NCBI RefSeq assembly: GCF_013359725.1 | Contig: NZ_JABFMW010000015.1 | Span: forward strand, 1 to 64,000 | Origin: Pseudarthrobacter sp. C4D7 | GTDB lineage: Bacteria; Actinomycetota; Actinomycetes; Actinomycetales; Micrococcaceae | Reading direction: 5' to 3' | Length of the DNA stretch: 64,000 nucleotides | In this document: positions 23,950-31,630 of the stretch, in pieces | How the letters are laid out: each line of letters opens with the position of its first letter | Position numbering within the stretch: position 1 is the first letter of the stretch | Position numbers and translations under genes: made by a program | Notes under the pieces: model-generated | Seen by the model: the letters and a program-made list of their open reading frames with translations, nothing else | The model's database searches: none | Told to the model about the DNA's origin: nothing

Positions 23950-23978
23950 AGTCTAACCGAACTGACTGGTCAGTTCAA
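23950..23978 (-). promoter_or_regulatory. operon promoter with embedded 18-bp TetR operator
   Basis: On the minus strand TTGAAC (23978-23973), a 17-base spacer and TAGACT (23955-23950) form a good promoter. GAACTGAC-CA-GTCAGTTC at 23976-23959 is a perfect palindrome that covers the -35 element and most of the spacer. This is the expected site for the TetR encoded as third gene of the operon. Confidence 0.8.
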
Positions 23979-23985
23979 ATAGAAC

Positions 23986-25440
23986 TCAGAGGCCATACTT
24001 CTCCAGCAGCCGCAGCCATACCTCGCTGATGGTGGGGTAGGAGGGGACGGCGTGCCAGAGCCGGTCCAGCGGCACCTCGCCCACGATGGCGATGGTTGCG
24101 GCGTGCAGCAGTTCAGCCACGTCCGGGCCGGCAAAGGTTGCGCCGAGGAGCACCCTGCGGTCCTCGTCAACCACCAGCTGCGCCCAGCCTTCGTAGTTTT
24201 CCGAGTGCAGGGAGGAGCCCGCCACCTGGATGGGCAACTCCACGGACGAGGCGTTGTACCCGTCCTTCCGGGCCGCCTCCACGGTGCGTCCCACCCCGGC
24301 CAGTTCGGGGTCCGTGAAGACCACGCTGGGGACCGCATGCTGGTTGGCAGTCTGGGCGTAGCGGCTCCAGTCCCCGGGGGTGCCCTCGAGCTCACCCTTG
24401 GCCCTGGCCGCAATGGCGTCGCCGGTTGCGCGTGCCCCGTACTTGCCCTGGTGGGTGAAGAGATTCTTACCCGCGGCATCGCCCACGGCGTACAGCCAGG
24501 GATCCTCACCGGGTGCTTCCCGGACCAGGCCCGTGGTGTCCGTTGAAAGGGACAGGTGGCCTGATTCATCGGCCTCGAATCCGACGCTTTCCAGGCCCAG
24601 GCCCTCGAGCGCCGGGTGGCGGCCGGTGGAGACCAGGACCTTGTCCGAGGTGACGGTGGTCCCGTCGGCAAGGGCCACGGTGAGGGTGCCGTCGTCGTTC
24701 GCGCTGATCCGGTCCGTGGCAGTGTGCAGCCGGAGTTCGACGCCGTCCGCCCGCAGTCCCGCTGCGACAAGTGCCGAGGCCTCTTTAGGGAAGCCGCCCA
24801 GCAGTCCGCTGCGCGCCACCAGAGTAACGCTGGACCCCAGCCGGGCGAATGCCTGGGCCAGTTCTGTTCCCGCCACTCCGCCGCCCAACACCGTCAGGCG
24901 TTCCGGTACTTCGCTGGCCGAGGTTGCCTCACGCGTTCCCCATACCTGGACATCCTCCAGGCCCTCGATGGGCGGGGTGTTGGGGGTGGAGCCCGTGGCG
25001 AGCACCACGGCGTGCCTCGCCCGCAGCAGGTGTTGCGCTCCGTCCAGTCCGGCCACCTCCACGGCCTTCGGTCCGGTCAGCCACGCATGGCCGCGGACCA
25101 GTTCGATGCCGGTGTCCTTCACCCAGGAAACCTGGCTGTCGTCCTGCCAGTTGGAGGTGAAGTAATTGCGGCGTTCCAGGACGGCGGCGGCGTCGAGGGT
25201 GCGGGTGACCGCCTCCTTGGCACCCGGGGTGGTCTGCGCCCCGTGGAGCGCGGTGCCGGGCCGCAGGAGTGCCTTCGATGGCATGCAGGCCCAGTAGGAG
25301 CACTCGCCGCCCACCAGTTCCGCCTCCACCAGGACGGCCGTCAGGCCTGCCTGAACAACGCGGTCGGCCACGTTTTCCCCTACGGCGCCCGCGCCGATAA
25401 CAACAACATCAAATTCGCGCCCAGCGGCCTCGGGATTCAT
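23986..25440 (-). CDS. FAD-dependent pyridine nucleotide-disulfide oxidoreductase
   Basis: The 484-residue protein is of the dihydrolipoamide dehydrogenase/mercuric reductase group. FAD-binding GAGAVG is at 16-21, the redox pair is Cys47 and Cys52 (GGECSYWAC), the NAD(P) loop is GGGVAGTEL, and the C-terminal base is His in LWHAVPSYPTISE. The sequence CSYWAC differs from the CLNVGC of true lipoamide dehydrogenases, so it is more likely a reductase of other disulfides, quinones or mycothiol-type compounds. TAGGCT exactly six bases before ATG 25440 indicates a leaderless mRNA and this start rather than 25446. Confidence 0.9.
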   Translation of the reverse strand: MNPEAAGREFDVVVIGAGAVGENVADRVVQAGLTAVLVEAELVGGECSYWACMPSKALLRPGTALHGAQTTPGAKEAVTRTLDAAAVLERRNYFTSNWQDDSQVSWVKDTGIELVRGHAWLTGPKAVEVAGLDGAQHLLRARHAVVLATGSTPNTPPIEGLEDVQVWGTREATSASEVPERLTVLGGGVAGTELAQAFARLGSSVTLVARSGLLGGFPKEASALVAAGLRADGVELRLHTATDRISANDDGTLTVALADGTTVTSDKVLVSTGRHPALEGLGLESVGFEADESGHLSLSTDTTGLVREAPGEDPWLYAVGDAAGKNLFTHQGKYGARATGDAIAARAKGELEGTPGDWSRYAQTANQHAVPSVVFTDPELAGVGRTVEAARKDGYNASSVELPIQVAGSSLHSENYEGWAQLVVDEDRRVLLGATFAGPDVAELLHAATIAIVGEVPLDRLWHAVPSYPTISEVWLRLLEKYGL

Positions 25441-25446
25441 GTGCAC

Positions 25447-25452
25447 AGCCTA
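25447..25452 (-). promoter_or_regulatory. -10 element TAGGCT for the flavoprotein gene
   Basis: Minus strand: TAGGCT, GTGCAC, ATG. It is identical to the -10 hexamer of the sixA-like gene at 17383. Confidence 0.65.
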
Positions 25453-25484
25453 GCCGGGCACGGCCTGCATCACAGCACAAAAAA

Positions 25485-25512
25485 GGTCCGCACCGGCGAA
25501 CCGGTGCGGACC
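25485..25512 (-). terminator. rho-independent terminator of tRNA-Arg
   Basis: A 12-bp perfect stem (GGTCCGCACCGG) with a four-base loop is followed on the minus strand by six T (25484-25479). It lies five bases past the encoded CCA of the tRNA. Confidence 0.9.
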
Positions 25513-25516
25513 TTGT

Positions 25517-25593
<77 letters not shown>

Positions 25594-25692
25594 ATTCCGT
25601 GTCCCGGGAGAAGAACCGCTCTCCCCGAACCTCGAATTACTTTACGCGAGCCGGCGCCTGATGCCAAATCGAGGACGCTGTAATCTGCACGA

Positions 25693-25706
25693 CTAGACCG
25701 GTCTAG
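25693..25706. promoter_or_regulatory. 14-bp perfect palindrome CTAGACCGGTCTAG
   Basis: A perfect palindrome lies about 165 bp before the PEPCK start and directly abuts the CRP-like site. It has the look of a repressor operator; the protein is not known. Confidence 0.45.
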
Positions 25707-25720
25707 GTGACCTTTGTCAC
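25707..25720. promoter_or_regulatory. CRP/GlxR-like site before PEPCK
   Basis: GTGACCTTTGTCAC matches the GTGA-N6-TCAC core recognised by CRP-family regulators such as corynebacterial GlxR. Carbon-source control of a gluconeogenic gene is plausible. Confidence 0.55.
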
Positions 25721-25814
25721 TTAATTGGCGTTTTCGTGGCAACAATTCCTTGATTTCCCGCGGAATTCGCTTTTGGTGACCGCAAATGTCAGTCAAGCTC
25801 CCCAAAAATCGCAC

Positions 25815-25832
25815 TGGTCCGGACCATAGCAT
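25815..25832 (+). promoter_or_regulatory. palindrome TGGTCCGGACCA abutting -10 TAGCAT
   Basis: A perfect 12-bp palindrome (25815-25826) touches TAGCAT (25827-25832), a good -10 element that would start transcription near 25839. A protein bound here would block RNA polymerase. Confidence 0.5.
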
Positions 25833-25869
25833 TTAGGACACACCGATGAACCCGAGGAAGGGAACTGCA

Positions 25870-27702
25870 ATGGGCGATCTGGCGCAGAAGCCGCTGCTTG
25901 AGAAAGCACCCACCACACATGCCGGCCTGCTGGCATGGGTCGAAGAGGTTGCTGAGCTTACGCAGCCGGACCGCATCTACTGGGTTGACGGCTCCGAAGA
26001 GGAAAACACCCGCCTCACGGACGAGCTCGTAGCTGCCGGGACCCTGACCAGGCTCAACCAGGACCTGTTCCCCAATTCCTTCGCCGCGTTCTCGGACCCC
26101 GCCGACGTTGCCCGCGTCGAAGAACAGACCTTCATCTGCTCCGAAAACAAGCGCGATGCCGGCTTCACCAATAACTGGATGGACCCGCGCGAGATGAAGG
26201 AGAAGCTGCGCGGCCTCTTCCACGGCTCCATGCGCGGCCGCACCATGTACGTCATCCCGTTCGTCATGGGACACCTCGACGCCGAGGACCCCAAGTTCGG
26301 CGTGGAAATCACGGACAGCGCCTACGTCGTCGCCTCCATGCGCATCATGGCCAACATCGGCACGGCAGTGCTCAACAAGATCACCGAAACCGACGCCTTC
26401 TTTGTCCCGGCCCTGCACTCCCTGGGCGCACCCCTTGAACCCGGCCAGGACGACGTCGCCTGGCCCTGCAACCCGGACAAGTGGATCGTCCACTTCCCCG
26501 AAGAGCGCTCCATCTGGTCCTTCGGCTCCGGCTACGGCGGCAACGCCCTGCTGGGCAAGAAGTGCTACGCGCTGCGCATCGCCTCGGTCATGGCCCGCGA
26601 CGAAGGCTGGCTGGCCGAGCACATGCTCATCCTCAAGCTGACCTCGCCGGAGAAGAAGAACTACTACGTCTCCGCCGCCTTCCCGTCCGCCTGCGGCAAG
26701 ACCAACCTGGCCCTGCTCGACCCGACCATCGATGGCTGGGAAGTCGAGACCCTCGGCGATGACATCACCTGGATGCGGATCGGCAAGGAGGGCGAACTGC
26801 GCGCCACCAACCCGGAAGCCGGCCTGTTCGGCGTCGCCCCGGGCACCGGCTGGGGCACCAACCCCAACGCCATGCGCGCCATCGCCAAAGGCCACAGCAT
26901 CTTCACCAACGTTGCCCTCACCGACGACGGCGGCGTGTGGTGGGAAGGAATGACGGACGAGGTTCCGGCGCACCTGACCGACTGGCAGGGCAACTCCTGG
27001 ACCCCGGATTCGGACAAGCCGGCCGCGCACCCGAACTCACGGTTCTGCACGCCGATTGCGCAGATCGACATGCTGGCCGAGGAGTACTACAGCCCGGAGG
27101 GCGTGGAACTTTCCGCCATCCTCTTCGGCGGACGCCGCAAGACCACCGTTCCGCTGGTCACCCAGGCCCGCAGCTGGACCAACGGCATCTTCATGGGCTC
27201 AACGCTGTCCTCCGAGACCACTGCCGCGGCCGCCGGCCAGGTGGGCGTGCTCCGCCGCGACCCCATGGCCATGCTGCCGTTCATCGGGTACGACGCAGGC
27301 GACTACCTGAAGCACTGGATCAGCGTCTCCGGCAAGGCCAACCCGGAACGGCTGCCCCACATCTTCCTGGTGAACTGGTTCCGCCGCACCGCTGACGGCG
27401 GCTTCGCCTGGCCCGGCTTCGGCGACAACGCCCGCGTCCTCAAGTGGGCCATCGAGCGCATCGAGGGCAAGGCCGACGCCGTCGAGACCCCCATCGGATA
27501 CGTCCCCGCCGGGCACGCACTGGATGTCACCGGCCTGGACCTGACCCACGCCCATGTGGAGGACGCCGTCCGCGTCGACCGCGCGGAGTGGGATGCGGAG
27601 CTGGCCTCCATCGAGGAGTGGTACGCCAAGTTCGGCGACTCGCTGCCTGAGGCCCTGAGTGCCGAGCTGGTTTCCCTCAAGGAACGGATGTCCGCGCACT
27701 AG
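25870..27702 (+). CDS. pckG: phosphoenolpyruvate carboxykinase (GTP)
   Basis: The 610-residue protein matches GTP-dependent PEPCK over its full length. The P-loop-like kinase motif is [13 protein letters not shown] near residue 275, the metal/catalytic segment [13 protein letters not shown] follows, and [12 protein letters not shown] near 420 supplies substrate Arg residues. It converts oxaloacetate and GTP to PEP, the first committed step of gluconeogenesis. ATG 25870 is chosen because GAAGGGA lies at proper distance; the in-frame ATG at 25846 would add eight residues and remove this site. Palindromes and a CRP-like site precede it, and a 23-bp hairpin ends it. Confidence 0.97.
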   Translation: MGDLAQKPLLEKAPTTHAGLLAWVEEVAELTQPDRIYWVDGSEEENTRLTDELVAAGTLTRLNQDLFPNSFAAFSDPADVARVEEQTFICSENKRDAGFTNNWMDPREMKEKLRGLFHGSMRGRTMYVIPFVMGHLDAEDPKFGVEITDSAYVVASMRIMANIGTAVLNKITETDAFFVPALHSLGAPLEPGQDDVAWPCNPDKWIVHFPEERSIWSFGSGYGGNALLGKKCYALRIASVMARDEGWLAEHMLILKLTSPEKKNYYVSAAFPSACGKTNLALLDPTIDGWEVETLGDDITWMRIGKEGELRATNPEAGLFGVAPGTGWGTNPNAMRAIAKGHSIFTNVALTDDGGVWWEGMTDEVPAHLTDWQGNSWTPDSDKPAAHPNSRFCTPIAQIDMLAEEYYSPEGVELSAILFGGRRKTTVPLVTQARSWTNGIFMGSTLSSETTAAAAGQVGVLRRDPMAMLPFIGYDAGDYLKHWISVSGKANPERLPHIFLVNWFRRTADGGFAWPGFGDNARVLKWAIERIEGKADAVETPIGYVPAGHALDVTGLDLTHAHVEDAVRVDRAEWDAELASIEEWYAKFGDSLPEALSAELVSLKERMSAH

Positions 27703-27721
27703 CTGCCGCCACACCATCCGC

Positions 27722-27770
27722 ACGACGACGGCCCCGCACCTTTTCCGAAAAGGTGCGGGGCCGTCGTCGT
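27722..27770. terminator. bidirectional terminator, 23-bp perfect stem
   Basis: The arms 27722-27744 and 27748-27770 are fully complementary around a 3-base loop (CCG). AAAA/TTTT at the stem top and the position between the convergent PEPCK and flavohaemoglobin genes suit termination of both. Confidence 0.9.
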
Positions 27771-27789
27771 TCCCAAAGGGCGCCGGAAA

Positions 27790-28950
27790 TCAGCTGGCGA
27801 GCCAGATGTCCGGGCCGAAGACCTCGTAGTGGATCCGGGTGGCGGGGATGCCCGCGTTGATGGCCTCGTTGCGGATGTTCTTCATGAACGGCAGCGGGCC
27901 GCAGAGGTACAGCGAAGCATCGGCCGGGAGGTCCACTTCGCGCAGGGACATAAAGCCTTCCCTGGCGCCGCTGACCGGCTTCTCCAGCCAGAGCTGCAGT
28001 TCGGCGCCGTCCAGGCGTTCGACGTCGTCCGTCATCTGGCTGCGCAGGGCCCAGCTGTCCAGCGTGCTTTCGGCGTGCAGCACCAGGACCTGGCGGTCGG
28101 AGCCGGACTCGGCGAGGGAACGCAGGATGGAGGCGGTGGGCGTGCAGCCGATGCCCGCGGAGGCCAGGACCACGGGGCCGTCACCCTCCTTGAGGGTGAT
28201 CTCGCCGTAGGGGTTGGAAATTTCGACGACGTCGCCCACCTGGACCGTGTTGTGCAGGACGGGGGAGACCTCGCCGCCGTCGTCCAGCTTGGTGGTGAAG
28301 GAACGGCTGGTGCCTGCGTCGCCCGAAAGGGAGTACTGGCGGACCTGGCGCAGGCCGTCCGCCACGGCCACCTTGACGCTCACGTACTGGCCGGGCAGGG
28401 CGGAGGTGACCGGGGTGTCATCCGCGGGCTCGAGGGTAAAGGTCATGGAGCCGGTTCCCGCCGGCGTCTTGGCCGCCACCCGCCACGGCGTCCACATCCT
28501 GTCATTGGCCTGCATGGCATAGAGGCCCTTCTCGAGCTTGATCAGGGCATCGGCCATGAGCCAGTACACCTCGGTCCAGGCTTCGGCGATCTCAGGGGTG
28601 ATGACCTCGGCCAGGTCCTCGGCAATGGCCGCGAAGAGGTGTTCGTAGACCACCTGGTATTGCGGTTCGGTGATGCCGAGGGAGGCGTGGCGGTGGGCGA
28701 TGCGGGCCAGCACGGTCTCCGGCAGGGTGCCCGGGTTGTTGACCAGGTGGGTGGCGAAGGCGGCGATGCTTCCGGCGAGGGCCTGCTGCTGGTTTCCATT
28801 GCGCTGGTTGGAGCGGCTGAACAGGCCATCCATCAATTCGGGGTGCGCCGCGAAAAGACGGGCGTAGAACTTGGGGGTGATGGATCCGATCCGGGAGCCG
28901 ACCAGCGGCAGGGTGGCCTCAATGACGGGGCGGGACTTGTCCGAGAGCAT
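27790..28950 (-). CDS. hmp: flavohaemoglobin, nitric oxide dioxygenase
   Basis: The 386-residue protein has an N-terminal globin domain (VIEATLPLVGSRIGSITPKFY; proximal-His region RIAHRHASLGI near 82), then an FAD-binding domain with RQYSLSG near 200 and an NAD domain with LASAGIGCTP near 265. It oxidises NO to nitrate with NAD(P)H. Start at ATG 28950 follows AGGAG; the much longer upstream frame lies in the regulatory region. An NsrR-type operator is found 48-68 bases upstream and the NsrR gene is next, so induction by NO is expected. Confidence 0.96.
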   Translation of the reverse strand: MLSDKSRPVIEATLPLVGSRIGSITPKFYARLFAAHPELMDGLFSRSNQRNGNQQQALAGSIAAFATHLVNNPGTLPETVLARIAHRHASLGITEPQYQVVYEHLFAAIAEDLAEVITPEIAEAWTEVYWLMADALIKLEKGLYAMQANDRMWTPWRVAAKTPAGTGSMTFTLEPADDTPVTSALPGQYVSVKVAVADGLRQVRQYSLSGDAGTSRSFTTKLDDGGEVSPVLHNTVQVGDVVEISNPYGEITLKEGDGPVVLASAGIGCTPTASILRSLAESGSDRQVLVLHAESTLDSWALRSQMTDDVERLDGAELQLWLEKPVSGAREGFMSLREVDLPADASLYLCGPLPFMKNIRNEAINAGIPATRIHYEVFGPDIWLAS

Positions 28951-28997
28951 CTGTACTCCTGAGGTTATGGCCGGGGCCTTCGTCCGGCCGGATGAAA

Positions 28998-29018
28998 ACT
29001 CATATTTGAAATGCGAGT
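28998..29018. promoter_or_regulatory. NsrR-type operator before hmp
   Basis: ACTCATATTT-G-AAATGCGAGT is a 21-bp dyad with 8 of 10 arm positions symmetric and the ATTT-N-AAAT core of known NsrR sites. It lies between hmp and nsrR. Confidence 0.7.
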
Positions 29019-29090
29019 ATTCCTGCCTCAGTTCTACACCTTGTAGAAGTTTGAAATCAAACCGGGAGCCGGCACCCGGATAGGCGCTGC

Positions 29091-29540
29091 CTACAGCCCT
29101 GGCCGGAGGCCGATCATCTGGAAGACCGGGGCCATCTGCCGGGCCTGGGGGAGGTCCGCGATGACCACGGAGTCCAGTTCGGCGTAGAAGGCTTCGCGGG
29201 CACGGGCCAGGGCGCCGCGGAGTTTGCACTCATTGATCAAGGGGCAGTTCCCGCCCGGCGAGACGCAGTCCGCGGGATCGGTCCGGGTATCGAGCTGCCT
29301 CAGGATCTGGCCGACGGTGGCGATGCGTCCGGCATGGCTGAGCCGTGATCCGCCCGTACGGCCGCGGACCACTTCGATCAGGCCCATGCTCCGCAGTTTG
29401 GCCATGGCCTTGCTGACGTGGTTGTACGGCGTCCCCACCGAATCGGCGATGCTCTGGGTGGTGAGCAGCGTGCCGTCCGGAACCGCTGCGAGCACCATGA
29501 GGGCGCGCAGGCTGACGTCGGCAAAGGCGTTGATTTTCAT
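29091..29540 (-). CDS. nsrR: Rrf2-family NO-responsive repressor NsrR
   Basis: The 149-residue protein has an N-terminal winged helix (MKINAFADVSLRALMVLA, TTQSIADSVGTPYNHVSKAM) and three cysteines, Cys92, Cys99 and Cys105, in the Rrf2 cluster motif (DCVSPGGNCPLINEC). NsrR carries an iron-sulfur cluster that NO destroys, releasing hmp. Upstream on the same strand lie the 165-residue hypothetical gene (15-nt gap) and phosphomannomutase, so it may be read through from there as well as from a nearer promoter. Confidence 0.93.
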   Translation of the reverse strand: MKINAFADVSLRALMVLAAVPDGTLLTTQSIADSVGTPYNHVSKAMAKLRSMGLIEVVRGRTGGSRLSHAGRIATVGQILRQLDTRTDPADCVSPGGNCPLINECKLRGALARAREAFYAELDSVVIADLPQARQMAPVFQMIGLRPGL

Positions 29541-29555
29541 GGCTGCGGGTCCGGT

Positions 29556-30053
29556 CTAGTCCACCCAGATGGCCGGTTCGCTGGCGTCCGCACCAAGGTC
29601 ACCGAATTCCCAGGTCTGGGTGGTGGCATTGGCCGAATAGGGGAGGACGGCGGCGAAAAGAGAGCCGTCCCGGTGCTCGGCGGCCACGTGGATGGCGTCC
29701 GAATCCTCCTCCACCAGCAGGATGTCGCACACCACGGCAGCGGCGCGGAAATCGTCCCGGTTCTGGCGGAGGAGGGCCTGGAGGTCGCGGATCATGGCGT
29801 CGGCGTCGAACTCCGCGTCGCTGCCCTCTCCGGCATCCGCGGGAGAGACGGCAACCAGCCGCACCTCGCCGTCGTTCTGGACGGTCAACGCGAAAGGCAG
29901 GAAGCCGCCGTTGCGCTGGAGCTGCTCCTGGGCCGCGCTGACGCCCGTGCCCAGGAGGTTCTCAAGGTCCGTTGCCGTGGCGTCGGAGACGGAATCACGC
30001 CAGCTGTCCTGCCCGCTGGTTCCGTCCCCCGCCTGCCCGGTGTGGTCAGCCAT
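29556..30053 (-). CDS. hypothetical protein, 165 residues
   Basis: No family is recognised with certainty. It is soluble, acidic and has a central alpha/beta pattern (FLPFALTVQNDGEVRLVAVSP, AAAVVCDILLVEEDSDAIHVAAEHRDG) like a small adaptor or immunity-type fold, ending in AIWVD. It begins 6 bases after the phosphomannomutase stop and ends 15 bases before nsrR, so it is the middle gene of that transcript. Whether it has any role in sugar metabolism or NO response is not clear. Confidence 0.8.
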   Translation of the reverse strand: MADHTGQAGDGTSGQDSWRDSVSDATATDLENLLGTGVSAAQEQLQRNGGFLPFALTVQNDGEVRLVAVSPADAGEGSDAEFDADAMIRDLQALLRQNRDDFRAAAVVCDILLVEEDSDAIHVAAEHRDGSLFAAVLPYSANATTQTWEFGDLGADASEPAIWVD

Positions 30054-30059
30054 CCGGTG

Positions 30060-31478
30060 CTAGGCCCGCACCAGGGACAGGACGCGGTCGCGGATGCGTT
30101 CCATGGTGGCGCGGTCCGTGGCCTCGGCATTGAGCCGCAGGAACGGTTCGGTGTTGGACGGGCGCAGGTTGAACCAGTAGCTGCCGTCGTTGGCCGTGAA
30201 CGTGCTGCCGTCCAGGTTGTCGATGGTGAGGTCCTCATCCGCGAAGGCCTGGCGCACCCGCTCCACCGCTGCAGGCTTGTCCTCCACCTGGGAGTTGATT
30301 TCGCCCGAGCTGACGTATGGCTCGTATTCGCGCGCCAGTTCCGAAAGCGGGCCGTCCTGCTCGCCCAGGGCTGCCAGCACGTGCATGGCGGCCAGCATGC
30401 CGGTGTCGGCGTTCCAGAAGTCGCGGAAGTAGAAGTGCGCGGAGTGCTCGCCGCCGAACACGGCACCTTCCTTGGCCATGACTGCCTTGATGAAGGAGTG
30501 GCCCACGCGCGTGCGGACCGCGCGTCCGCCGTCGTGCTCCACCAGTTCGGCAACGGCGCGCGAGGTCAGCAGGTTGTGGATGATGCTGGGCGTTTCCTCG
30601 CCCTGAGCCTTGGCGCGGGCGATCTCGCGGCGGGCCACCATGCCGGTAATGGCCGACGGCGACACGGGCTCGCCCTTCTCGTCCACCACGAAGCAGCGGT
30701 CGGCGTCGCCGTCGAAGGCCAGGCCGATATCGGCCCCGTGTTCGATGACCGCAGCCTGCAGGTCGCGGAGGTTTTCCGGCTCCAGCGGATTGGCCGGGTG
30801 GTTGGGGAAGGACCCGTCCAGTTCGAAGTACAGCGGAACGATGTCGAACGGCAGTTTGGTCAGCAGGGTGTCGCCCAGGACGGCCGGGGTGGTGAGGCCG
30901 GCCATGCCGTTGCCTGCGTCCACTACGACCTTCAGCGGGCGGGACGCGGAGAGGTCAACGAGCTTGCGGAGGTACTCGGAGTAGTCCTTGAGCACGTCGC
31001 GGACGCTGATGAGGCCACGGGAGCCGGCGGCCGGGATGGAACGGCTGTTCAGGTACTGCTCCGCCAGGGCCTGGATTTCCTTGAGCCCGGATTCGGAGGA
31101 GATGGGAACGGCGCCTGCCTTGGCCATCTTGATGCCGTTGTATTCGGCGGGGTTGTGGCTGGCGGTGAAAGTTGCCCCGGCGCGGTTGAGGTAGCCGCAG
31201 GCAAAATACAGCTCATCGGTGGAGATCAGGTCCAGGAGCTCCACGTGGGCGCCGCGGATCGCCGCGCCGTTGGCGAAGGCCTTGGAGAATTCGGGGGAGG
31301 AAGGCCGCATGTCGCCGCCCACCACGATGGTCTGGCCTTCGAGCTGCAGGACATCCACGAACGCGGCCCCCACGGCTTCGACGATTTCGGCGGTGATCGA
31401 TTCGCCCACAATGCCACGGACGTCGTAGGCCTTGAAGGATGCCGAGAGATCAAATGTCGTTGTCTGTTCGCTAGTCAC
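30060..31478 (-). CDS. phosphomannomutase/phosphoglucomutase
   Basis: The 472-residue protein is an alpha-D-phosphohexomutase. It has the phosphoserine loop TASHNP near residue 110, the Mg site DGDADRC near 250, the sugar loop GGEHSAHFYF near 345 and the phosphate-binding RPSNTEPFLR near 440. It interconverts mannose-1/6-P or glucose-1/6-P, supplying GDP-mannose or UDP-glucose pathways. GTG 31478 is chosen because the frame beyond is promoter sequence: TAAGAT lies seven bases before it (near-leaderless). Symbol manB or pgm cannot be separated by sequence alone. Confidence 0.93.
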   Translation of the reverse strand: MTSEQTTTFDLSASFKAYDVRGIVGESITAEIVEAVGAAFVDVLQLEGQTIVVGGDMRPSSPEFSKAFANGAAIRGAHVELLDLISTDELYFACGYLNRAGATFTASHNPAEYNGIKMAKAGAVPISSESGLKEIQALAEQYLNSRSIPAAGSRGLISVRDVLKDYSEYLRKLVDLSASRPLKVVVDAGNGMAGLTTPAVLGDTLLTKLPFDIVPLYFELDGSFPNHPANPLEPENLRDLQAAVIEHGADIGLAFDGDADRCFVVDEKGEPVSPSAITGMVARREIARAKAQGEETPSIIHNLLTSRAVAELVEHDGGRAVRTRVGHSFIKAVMAKEGAVFGGEHSAHFYFRDFWNADTGMLAAMHVLAALGEQDGPLSELAREYEPYVSSGEINSQVEDKPAAVERVRQAFADEDLTIDNLDGSTFTANDGSYWFNLRPSNTEPFLRLNAEATDRATMERIRDRVLSLVRA

Positions 31479-31618
31479 GGGCTTTATCTTACGTGTGCGG
31501 CGCATGTGGCCAGCGGGTTTTGGGAGAACTTGCTTAACGGGTGCTGCGGTGTGGCGTGTGCGGGGCCCGCTTTCCACATGGCGGTGCGGTGGCCGTGCGG
31601 GGTGTCGGAGGGGGCTGG

Positions 31619-31624
31619 GATACT
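31619..31624 (+). promoter_or_regulatory. -10 element GATACT for leaderless recQ
   Basis: GATACT, six bases, then ATG 31631. Only the first base departs from TANNNT. Confidence 0.5.
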
Positions 31625-31630
31625 GAATCA

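Noticed and set aside
29548..29560. GTCCGGTCTAGTCC near nsrR resembling half of the palindrome at 25693
   Set aside because: Only one arm matches and it lies at the stop codon of the upstream gene. Chance similarity is the simpler reading.
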